Source: CALEUX01 sp964608615 (GTDB lineage: Bacteria; Bacteroidota; Bacteroidia; Bacteroidales; Marinilabiliaceae). Taken from it: DNA of 64,000 nucleotides. The position numbers were made by a program, and so were the translations under genes. Below the pieces are notes generated by a model that worked only from the letters and a program-made list of their open reading frames with translations, did no database searches and was not told the origin of the DNA. The stretch covers positions 31,861-95,860 of the forward strand of contig CAZSQG010000004.1 in assembly GCA_964608615.1 (NCBI GenBank). The letters are read 5' to 3'. The number at the start of each line of letters is the position of its first letter. The first letter of the stretch is position 1. Positions 8,317 to 16,077 of the stretch are shown here, piece after piece.

Positions 8317-8877
8317 ATGGATAATAAAATTACCAATCTTTCAGCATTCAACAATAGTTGGTACAATCCCGGAAGGAATGTTATAATCCGATCACTATGG
8401 TTTGTAACCAACGTCTTTTTTTTTATAAATCCAATTAATGGATTATCAGGGATAAAAGTTTTTTTATTACGGCTTTTTGGTGCACGAGTTGGCCGTGGGG
8501 TTGTTATTAAGCCGGGAGTAAGTATTAAGTATCCATGGAATTTATCTGTTGGAGATTATACCTGGATTGGAGAGAGGGTTTGGATTGATAGTTTGGCAGA
8601 AGTCAGAATTGGTTGCAATTGTTGCATATCGCAGGGAGCAATACTGTTGAATGGTAATCACGACTTTTCTAAATCGACATTCGATTTAATAGTAAAAGCA
8701 ATAATTCTCGAAGATGGTGTATGGATTGGGGCCGGGGCAATGGTTACAGGTGGCGTTATTTGCGGCAGTCACTCGGTTTTGGGTGTAATGAGTGTAGCTT
8801 CTGTAAGTCTTGAACCATATGGAATTTACAGGGGAAATCCGGCAGGAAAAATTAAGACCCGCCGGATTTCAGAGTAA
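8317..8877 (+). CDS. WcaF-like left-handed beta-helix acetyltransferase
   Basis: 186-aa O-acetyltransferase of the hexapeptide-repeat family, predicted to use acetyl-CoA to decorate a sugar of an exported polysaccharide. Residues about 20-50 form the hydrophobic N-terminal part typical of the colanic acid WcaF group. From about 60 on there are hexapeptide rungs (SVGDYTWIGERVWID, VRIGCNCCISQGAIL), with the catalytic His in NGNHDF and a closing YRGNPAGKI. It sits at the edge of the polysaccharide export locus and is convergent, by 6 bases, with the RemB/Wzi-like gene. Confidence 0.85.
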   Translation: MDNKITNLSAFNNSWYNPGRNVIIRSLWFVTNVFFFINPINGLSGIKVFLLRLFGARVGRGVVIKPGVSIKYPWNLSVGDYTWIGERVWIDSLAEVRIGCNCCISQGAILLNGNHDFSKSTFDLIVKAIILEDGVWIGAGAMVTGGVICGSHSVLGVMSVASVSLEPYGIYRGNPAGKIKTRRISE

Positions 8878-8883
8878 ATATTA

Positions 8884-10545
8884 CTAAAAATCGTAGTAAA
8901 AGTTTTGTAGCGAAGTACGCAGAGTAAAATAGAAATTGGTATTACTACCTGAATCAAGATCGTTTGAAAACTTTCGATGATGAACACCCATTGCCAGATT
9001 CATGTTGTTTTTAGGATTAATCAGAAACGATACTTCTCCAGAACCATTGAATATGTTTGTTTTTAAGCCCTGGCCAATTACGTGTCCGTATGCATCTAGG
9101 ATATTTCCGTACGGATCCGGTTTTTTGCGATCTTCATTATCTTTAAAAATATCACCTCCATAACTAACATCATAGTCAAAATCTTTACCATGTATTGCGT
9201 ACATACCTTCCATTTTAATATGCCACCTTCCCTTGCGATACCTTAAAATGGAAATACCTTCGCGAAAGTTAGCCCCAAGCGGATGAGCCAATTCCTGGTT
9301 AAAATGGCCATAATTGTTGATTGAATAATAGTGAGAGTATGTATAGGGACGTACCTGATTGTATTCAGCCTGAACATCAAGATTCTCAACTCCAAGGAAA
9401 TTGTATGCTTTTAAACCAAATTGAAAACCCTGTTTATTAGCCCACCATTTATCACCCGACATAACTTCATCAAGTTTAAACTCGCCCATAACATATTGGG
9501 CATAAAATGCAGCATCGGGCCAAAGAATTACCTTTAGGTTGGCTCCTATTGTCATATTATCAGGTGAACCTAATCCGTATTCAATTGGACGGTAAAACAC
9601 ATTTGGAATTAAGTAATTCATATCAATTCCTCTATGTCCGCTTTCATCTTCTGCTGCCCAAATAACGCTCTCAAAAGCACCCAACGATATGCGCTTTCCA
9701 ATATTCCATGTTAAATAGTGGAAAGCACCATACTTGGTAGGAAAACGCGTTAAAAGTTCCATGCCATCGGTGTGCAGAAGGGAATCGAGGTGTTGAAACT
9801 GGCTCACCATCACCGAATATTTAATTTTCAAAAAAGTGGCTGTTAATTTAAAATATGGATAACTATAAGTGTTGTCCGATAATAACAGACTTCGGTAGCC
9901 GTCGCCAATAAAATTTTTGCCAAAACCAAGCTGGAAATTAAAATAATCACCTGCATTATAAGAAATGTGGCCAGTAGATTGCGAAAAATCATAGCCATTA
10001 TCACCAAAGTTTTTTACTCTTCCCTGGCCCGGAACAACTTTGCGTTTGGCAATATATTCATCGATATAACCTGAATAAGCACCTTGGTTTTCATAAAAAT
10101 CAGCATAGAAAGAAAAGTTTTTTCCAATTTGGCCCTCCAGCATTATTCCACGGGAATTTACCCAAGTTTTTTTTCCTTCGGAGGTTTCTTTTCCCATCTC
10201 AAAATTGAAAAGAGGGTTTACACAGACTGTAATAGGACCTTTACTATCACTCCATTTTATTAAGTCATCGTGAATAAATCTTTGAAAAATATTTAATTTT
10301 CCATTTGGTTTGTTAAGTCCGCGTTGAATCAGGGAGTCGCTTGAAATATAGCGGTTTACTTCGTCCATTCGCAGTGGCCTGACTGAGGTGTGCAGATTAT
10401 TTCCGGGTTTATATAGTTCTCTTAAAAACGGATCGTAACCGTTATTATTGTAATGACTATATGATTGACCACGTGAAATTATGGGTGCAATAACCAATAT
10501 AATACCAGTAATAAAAATGGTTAGTTTGGTGAAATTTATTCGCAT
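8884..10545 (-). CDS. RemB/Wzi-like outer-membrane beta-barrel protein
   Basis: 553-aa exported protein with a signal peptide (residues 8-26, ending SRG|Q) and many alternating aromatic beta strands through to a terminal Phe (FYYDF), as expected for an outer-membrane barrel. Length and motifs resemble the Bacteroidota gliding protein RemB, a relative of the capsule-anchoring protein Wzi. It is downstream of wza-wzc on the same strand, with 119 bases separating it from wzc, so it probably holds or organises the exported polysaccharide at the cell surface. Whether it also supports gliding cannot be judged here. The family name is from memory of motif style, hence moderate confidence. Confidence 0.7.
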   Translation of the reverse strand: MRINFTKLTIFITGIILVIAPIISRGQSYSHYNNNGYDPFLRELYKPGNNLHTSVRPLRMDEVNRYISSDSLIQRGLNKPNGKLNIFQRFIHDDLIKWSDSKGPITVCVNPLFNFEMGKETSEGKKTWVNSRGIMLEGQIGKNFSFYADFYENQGAYSGYIDEYIAKRKVVPGQGRVKNFGDNGYDFSQSTGHISYNAGDYFNFQLGFGKNFIGDGYRSLLLSDNTYSYPYFKLTATFLKIKYSVMVSQFQHLDSLLHTDGMELLTRFPTKYGAFHYLTWNIGKRISLGAFESVIWAAEDESGHRGIDMNYLIPNVFYRPIEYGLGSPDNMTIGANLKVILWPDAAFYAQYVMGEFKLDEVMSGDKWWANKQGFQFGLKAYNFLGVENLDVQAEYNQVRPYTYSHYYSINNYGHFNQELAHPLGANFREGISILRYRKGRWHIKMEGMYAIHGKDFDYDVSYGGDIFKDNEDRKKPDPYGNILDAYGHVIGQGLKTNIFNGSGEVSFLINPKNNMNLAMGVHHRKFSNDLDSGSNTNFYFTLRTSLQNFYYDF

Positions 10546-10664
10546 AATATTTAGTGTTATCAGGTTAAGTTATCTTATATAATAAATGTGCAGGATTTAA
10601 TCGAAACTGACAAAAAAGCGAGGTGTTTTAAGCATTGTTTTGTTTTCAGTTTCTATCAAATTTC

Positions 10665-13070
10665 TCATTCCTCATAATATCCATGGCCATATCCGGTTCC
10701 ATATCCATAACCATAACCATATCCGTAACCATATCCCATCAAGCCTTTTTTTACATTTATATCATTTACTAATATCCCAATGTTTTTTATGCCTTCTTCG
10801 TTCATTTGGCTGATGGTATGAATAAATATTTCTTTTACGGTGTAATTTTGGCGAGTTAAAAAAACAAGAGAATTAGCATGCCGGGCGAGCAAATATCCAT
10901 CGGTAACAATTCCCATGGGTGGCGTATCCAGAAGGATGATATCAAACTCTTTTTTTAATCTTTCAAATAAGGTCATAGCTTTGGGTGATCCAATTAACTC
11001 AGATGGATTTGGAGGTATGGGGCCTGAAGCTATAATAAACATATTATCCTGCGGTCCAGGTTGAACAATTTCTTCAAATGTAGCTTTTCCAATAAGATAT
11101 TGAGAAAGGCCTTTGTGGTTGTTAACATTGAGGACTTTATTAAGCCCCGGTTTTCTCATATCAAAACCTACCAGAACAGTTTTTTTTCCTGTTATTGCAA
11201 AAACAGAAGCCAAATTTAATGCGCAAAAAGTTTTTCCTTCTCCAGCCATTGATGATGATATGGCAATAACAGGAGTTTGAGTTTCACCATTCATGTATTC
11301 AAGTCTGGTACGCACCCTTCGAAATGTTTCAGCTATAACAGATTTTGGATAAAGGGTTATAACATTGTTACCTTCTCTGGCATTATGTATTACGTGTCCA
11401 ATAATTGGAAGTTTTGTTAATCGTTCTACGTCTTCAGAGCTATTAATTTTATTATTAAGTAATTGACGTATCACAATAAAGGCAATTGGTAATATAAAGC
11501 CAATTAAAACGGCTTGCTTTTTATCACTTTCGGTGGTAGGGTATACTTGACCGGTATATCTGGCCGATTCAAGAATTGTGTGGTCAGAAGTATTTGATGC
11601 TTTTTGGATTTGGGCTTCACTTCTCTTTCGGAGGAGAAAAGTGTAAACTTCGTTGTTCAAATCAAATTGTCTTTCAATACCAAGTAGTTTTCTTTCAGTT
11701 TCAGGAAGTTGGTAGAGTTGAGAAGCTGTTTCGGCATTGAGTTCTCTAAGACGAACAATTTCTGTATCAATAATTTGGATTTGGTTGATAATTCCATTAA
11801 TCAATGTTTGCCTGATTACTTCCATTTTGCTATCCAACTCAATAAAATACGGATTCTGGTTTTGCGATAGTATTTGGCGTTCATTATTCAACTCGATGAT
11901 TTTATTAATTTGTTCCGAAACTATTGCATTTGTTATTGGGAAAGCGGCTGGGGCAATGCTTTTTTGGAGCAATGAATCGGTTGAAAAATATTCCTTAAGA
12001 TAAACATAGTAGTTTCTAGATAACCTTAGGTCCGAAATTTGGGAGGTTATATTTTCTATTCGTGTAAACAGAAGAGAGGCTTGCGTTGATACACTTTGAA
12101 TTTGATGAGATGTTCTAAAATGGCTGAGCTCACTGCCTTTTTGTACCAATGAATCAGAAATAATCAGCAATTGTTCTTCAATAAAGCCAATTGTATTGGT
12201 TGCAATTTGGTTTTTCTTTTCCAGATTGGCACGTATGAAAACTTTAGACAGGGTATTTAAAAAAAGATTGTTTTTTTGGGAGTTTTTTCCTGTAATGGAA
12301 AGACGGACAATACTTGTATTTTCGCCTGTTTTACTGGCTTGAAAAACGCTCTGATATTGTGAAGTTAAGGACTCAGGATTCTTAAATTCAAAATAATGTC
12401 CTTTTTCCTCGGCAGTTGCAAGACCGTGATTCTCTATTTTTATTTTCAACCAGGGAGTCTGAATCCATTTATTAAAATAGTAAGTTTCTTCAAGTTGGAT
12501 TTTTCCATAACCGCGTCCGGGTGTACTGTTGGCATATATGAATGTTGTGCCTTGTTCTTTGCTGATAGTGAGTTTAAATCGGTCTTTATCAACAAGAGTT
12601 ATATATAATGGGGTGTTTAAAAGCTGAGGGTATAGTGAATCAAACTGAACATTAAATGGAATGTTTCCATATAATTCAGTGCTTTTCATTCGGCCTGTTT
12701 TATAGTATGAAACATGAAAATTCAATTCGCGAATGGTTTGCCTTATGATTTCCCACGATCGTAAGATAGCAATTTGGTTGTCCAGGGTGCGCATACCCGA
12801 ACTTAATCCAAAACCTTCCATCATATTGTTTTGCGAATTTTCAGAGCCCCGTTCTTCCATAAGCAAGGTCATTGATGCTCTGTAAATAGGCTGGGTATAT
12901 CGGTGCATCACATAAACAATTAATAATGCCAGGGGAACAGTTATAGCAAACAACCACCAAAACTTTATTGTATCGAATAAAAGTTTTTTGTAATCGAGCA
13001 TAAATGAAGATGTTGATTCATGCTTAAGAAAACTATTTCTGGGAGCCCCTGAATTTCCTGCCTCATTCAT
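10665..13070 (-). CDS. wzc: Wzc-like polysaccharide co-polymerase / tyrosine kinase (copy 1)
   Basis: 801-aa inner-membrane protein. It has a Wzz-type chain-length domain with one helix near residue 40-55 and a second near 525-545, a long coiled-coil periplasmic region between them, and a C-terminal BY-kinase. Kinase motifs are Walker A SSSMAGEGKTF, Walker A' VGFDMRKP and Walker B ILLDTPP. The tail is a tyrosine cluster made mainly of Gly-Tyr dipeptides, nine Tyr in the last 22 residues, the substrate for autophosphorylation. It starts 10 bases after the wza stop, so wza-wzc form an operon. It controls assembly and export of a capsule or exopolysaccharide. A second copy lies at 16078-18474. 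Confidence 0.92.
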   Translation of the reverse strand: MNEAGNSGAPRNSFLKHESTSSFMLDYKKLLFDTIKFWWLFAITVPLALLIVYVMHRYTQPIYRASMTLLMEERGSENSQNNMMEGFGLSSGMRTLDNQIAILRSWEIIRQTIRELNFHVSYYKTGRMKSTELYGNIPFNVQFDSLYPQLLNTPLYITLVDKDRFKLTISKEQGTTFIYANSTPGRGYGKIQLEETYYFNKWIQTPWLKIKIENHGLATAEEKGHYFEFKNPESLTSQYQSVFQASKTGENTSIVRLSITGKNSQKNNLFLNTLSKVFIRANLEKKNQIATNTIGFIEEQLLIISDSLVQKGSELSHFRTSHQIQSVSTQASLLFTRIENITSQISDLRLSRNYYVYLKEYFSTDSLLQKSIAPAAFPITNAIVSEQINKIIELNNERQILSQNQNPYFIELDSKMEVIRQTLINGIINQIQIIDTEIVRLRELNAETASQLYQLPETERKLLGIERQFDLNNEVYTFLLRKRSEAQIQKASNTSDHTILESARYTGQVYPTTESDKKQAVLIGFILPIAFIVIRQLLNNKINSSEDVERLTKLPIIGHVIHNAREGNNVITLYPKSVIAETFRRVRTRLEYMNGETQTPVIAISSSMAGEGKTFCALNLASVFAITGKKTVLVGFDMRKPGLNKVLNVNNHKGLSQYLIGKATFEEIVQPGPQDNMFIIASGPIPPNPSELIGSPKAMTLFERLKKEFDIILLDTPPMGIVTDGYLLARHANSLVFLTRQNYTVKEIFIHTISQMNEEGIKNIGILVNDINVKKGLMGYGYGYGYGYGYGTGYGHGYYEE

Positions 13071-13080
13071 AAAAATCAGA

Positions 13081-13872
13081 TTAATTTGTCAACGACTGCA
13101 CTGTTAAATAAATGGCAAGTAGCGAACCGGCAATACCTAAAGAAAAAGATTCTCCAATACCCCAGGCTCTGGCTTTCATTGGTCTCACATAAATTACATC
13201 GTTGTTGTATATGTAATAATGATCTGAATCAACCAGGTTTTTATCAGTTAAATCTACATAATAGAAAATTGAACCTTCAGGAGTGGGACGCACTATTTTT
13301 AGTTTTTTCTTCTTTCCATATGATTTTATGTCTCCAGCCAATGCTACTGCTTCATAAATGGTTATTTGCTCTTTACCCATATCTATTCGTCCAACTCTTC
13401 CAAATTCACCTAAAGCAATAAACGAAGTGCCCGAAATTTTAACGGTTATCTGTGCATCACTTAAGAAAGGTACCAATGCCTCAATTATTCGTTGTTTGGC
13501 AGATGACCTATTACAACCTGAAAGGTTTATTTTTCCCACAAATGGGAAGTCTATGTCCATATTGTCATCAATGGGGTAGGTATATAACGATGTGTTTTGC
13601 TGTCCTCCGCCGGAGGAAGAAAGGCTTGGATTGAAATATTCCGAAAGTTTTGGATTTGAAGTTGTAACATTAATATAAAGCTGATCGTTAGGCTTAAGTA
13701 TATATTTCTCTGTGATGGTTTCAGGTTGTCCATAAGGATTTTCGTAATTCTTATTGCTAGTATGATCCTGAAAATAAACTGTTTCCTTTTGAGGAATACA
13801 ACTATTTAACAATATTGTAATAATAATTATAGTTGTATAATTATTGGATTTTAGAAAAGAGAAAAGTCGCAT
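13081..13872 (-). CDS. wza: Wza/BexD-type polysaccharide export lipoprotein
   Basis: 263-aa outer-membrane export lipoprotein. The lipobox is LLNSC at about 21-25 after a hydrophobic signal. A Poly_export domain follows (YILKPNDQLYINV, FPFVGKINLSG), then a SLBB-like part (FIALGEFGRVG, ITIYEAVALAGDI, DNDVIYVRPMKA), and a hydrophobic C-terminal helix. It forms the outer-membrane pore through which the polysaccharide leaves, working with the adjacent Wzc. It is the first gene of the wza-wzc-barrel minus-strand group and is divergent from the wecA-like gene. Confidence 0.92.
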   Translation of the reverse strand: MRLFSFLKSNNYTTIIIITILLNSCIPQKETVYFQDHTSNKNYENPYGQPETITEKYILKPNDQLYINVTTSNPKLSEYFNPSLSSSGGGQQNTSLYTYPIDDNMDIDFPFVGKINLSGCNRSSAKQRIIEALVPFLSDAQITVKISGTSFIALGEFGRVGRIDMGKEQITIYEAVALAGDIKSYGKKKKLKIVRPTPEGSIFYYVDLTDKNLVDSDHYYIYNNDVIYVRPMKARAWGIGESFSLGIAGSLLAIYLTVQSLTN

Positions 13873-14122
13873 AAATCAGTTTATTTGGCAATGATGAAAC
13901 TTAATCAGATCATTTATGTATACCTGAATAAATTTGGTGTATTTAATAAAATCACTACAAATTTATGTTTTTCTTACGAAAAAAAAGATTTTATGTTGTT
14001 GTTTGCTTTTGAAATGCAATAATTGTATGTAAATTTAGTTAAGCCAGAAGGATTTGTTAACTGTTTTATTCTTTTCTTCTATGGTTTTCTTTTTATACTT
14101 TTGTACCCATAATTATTTGTTT

Positions 14123-15232
14123 ATGGTTGATTACAGTATTATTTTACAAATTATTTTTGCCGGTTTGTTATCCTTCATTCTGGTTTTTATTAGTATACCA
14201 ACTATTTTAAAAGTATCTCGTTCAAAAAACCTTTTTGATGAACCTGGTAAACGACGGGTTCATAAGGAAAGAGTTCCTACTTTAGGAGGATTGGGTATTT
14301 TTATTGGTATTTTGTTTACCTACACATTATATCTCGATTGGTTTGATTATCGGCCAATTCCATTTCTGGTGCCGGCTATGCTTGTTGTTTTTTCAATCGG
14401 AATAAAAGATGATATTCTGGTAACAGCTCCAATAATGAAGTTGTTGGGACAGTTATTTGCTGCTTTTATTATTGTTGGTTTTGGAGATCTGAGAATTACC
14501 GATTTTCATGGTTTTTTTGGGCTTCAACCCGATTATTTTATCAGCATTTTATTTACTATACTTTTTGTTGCATTTATTGTAAATGGATTTAACCTTATTG
14601 ATGGGGTTGATGGACTTGCAGCTATTACGGGTATTATAACAACAACAGGATTTACTATATGGTTCTTTATTAATGGAGAGTACTTAATGCCCATTCTTTC
14701 ATCAATATTGGTTGGTGCTCTTATGGCTTTTTTGTATTTCAATGTATTTTCGCGTACTCAGAAAATTTTTATGGGCGATACAGGATCGTTGCTTATTGGG
14801 TTTATTTTATCTGTAATGGCCATTAGGTTTATGGAATTTAATGCCACTTTGGGTCGATCCTCACTATTGTATAGTATGAATTCGGCACCGGCAGTTGCAA
14901 TGGGTATTTTAATTATACCCATTATGGATACTATTCGTGTGTTTTTTCTGCGAATATCTAAGGGGCATTCGCCTTTTGCGGCTGATAAGACCCATATTCA
15001 TCACCGGCTTCTTACGTTGGGTTTCTCTCATATCCAGATTGCACTTATTTTAGGGGCGGTTAATGTTTTTTTTATTATATTTTCCTATTCTCTTAAAGAT
15101 CTTGGTATGCTTAAGCTGTTAATTATAAATATTATTCTTGGGTTGTTTGTTTTCCAGATACCTTCAGTTGCAATCAGGTATCGTAAAAGGAAACTTCTTA
15201 AAGTGAAGAATTATCATATAGATACACTTTAA
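14123..15232 (+). CDS. WecA/TagO-type undecaprenyl-phosphate sugar-1-phosphate transferase
   Basis: Multi-pass membrane enzyme (about 369 aa) that loads the first sugar-1-phosphate onto undecaprenyl phosphate to start a polysaccharide chain. MraY/WecA motifs are present: GKRRVHKERVPTLGG, the acidic DD pair in GIKDDIL, NGFNLIDGVDGLA with the nucleophile-region Asp, MGDTGSLLIGF, and the HIHHRL loop. The frame stays open upstream to a TTG at 14054, but ATG 14123 is preferred: it fits the family's N-terminus and lies 19 bases after a TACTTTTG -7-like box (14096-14103). The glycosyltransferase starts 4 bases after the stop, so the two are cotranscribed. Confidence 0.9.
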   Translation: MVDYSIILQIIFAGLLSFILVFISIPTILKVSRSKNLFDEPGKRRVHKERVPTLGGLGIFIGILFTYTLYLDWFDYRPIPFLVPAMLVVFSIGIKDDILVTAPIMKLLGQLFAAFIIVGFGDLRITDFHGFFGLQPDYFISILFTILFVAFIVNGFNLIDGVDGLAAITGIITTTGFTIWFFINGEYLMPILSSILVGALMAFLYFNVFSRTQKIFMGDTGSLLIGFILSVMAIRFMEFNATLGRSSLLYSMNSAPAVAMGILIIPIMDTIRVFFLRISKGHSPFAADKTHIHHRLLTLGFSHIQIALILGAVNVFFIIFSYSLKDLGMLKLLIINIILGLFVFQIPSVAIRYRKRKLLKVKNYHIDTL

Positions 15233-15236
15233 TGTT

Positions 15237-15992
15237 ATGAAGTTAACCTTGATTACGGTTACTTGGAACAGTGCAGAAACATTAAAAGAAACTATTGATT
15301 CTGTCAGGGAGCAACAAGTAAAAGAATTAGAGTACATTGTTGTTGATGGTGGGTCCTCCGATGGGACTGTTAAACTATTGGCAGAGAATACTGATGTTGT
15401 TACAAAATGGGTTAGTGAACCTGACAAGGGTATTTATGATGCAATGAATAAGGGTGTTAACATGGCATCAGGTGATATTATTGGATTTTTACATGCCGAT
15501 GATCGGTTTGCTGAGAGTGATATACTGAAAGATATAATTAGGAGTTTCAATAACACAAATATTGATTTTTTATATGGTGATCTGGAATACATTTTGTCAA
15601 GTAATCCATTGAAGGTTATAAGATATTGGTATGCCGGAGATTTCTCGGCTTCTCGGCTTAAATACGGTTGGATGCCTCCTCATCCCACTGTATATTTTAA
15701 ACGCGACAATATTCAAAAAATCGGTTTATTTAATAGCTCATTTGTCATTTCGGCCGATTATGACTGGATGTTACGTTGTTTAATCCAACCGGACCTTAAA
15801 GTCCATTATTTACAAAGAGTAATGGTGCAAATGCGAGTTGGAGGAGTCAGCAATAAAAATTTAACAAACATCATTAAAAAATCAATTGAGGATTATCGCT
15901 CGCTTCGAAATAATCATGTTGGAAGTGTTTTTACCTTGGTTCTAAAAAACATTAGAAAAATACCTCAGTTTTTCGTTAGAAAAAGGGCCTAA
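15237..15992 (+). CDS. Family 2 glycosyltransferase
   Basis: 251-aa GT-A fold enzyme. It shows the LTLITVTWNSAETL start of GT2, the nucleotide-binding VVDGGSSDGT, the DxD-equivalent HADDR, and an acceptor-side SADYDWMLR motif. It transfers a sugar from an activated nucleotide, probably as an early step after the WecA-like transferase just upstream (4-base gap). It belongs to the single-domain cytosolic WcaA/WcaE-like type. Donor and acceptor cannot be deduced. Confidence 0.9.
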   Translation: MKLTLITVTWNSAETLKETIDSVREQQVKELEYIVVDGGSSDGTVKLLAENTDVVTKWVSEPDKGIYDAMNKGVNMASGDIIGFLHADDRFAESDILKDIIRSFNNTNIDFLYGDLEYILSSNPLKVIRYWYAGDFSASRLKYGWMPPHPTVYFKRDNIQKIGLFNSSFVISADYDWMLRCLIQPDLKVHYLQRVMVQMRVGGVSNKNLTNIIKKSIEDYRSLRNNHVGSVFTLVLKNIRKIPQFFVRKRA

Positions 15993-16077
15993 GATTGACG
16001 TTAGTTGATTAAATAATAAATAGATTGAATAAAAAACATATTTTTGTATGATCATTGTCTGAACCAACTTTTAATGG

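Noticed and set aside
14054..14122. TTG-start extension of the WecA-like gene
   Set aside because: A -7-like box lies inside the extension and the family starts at the position of ATG 14123.
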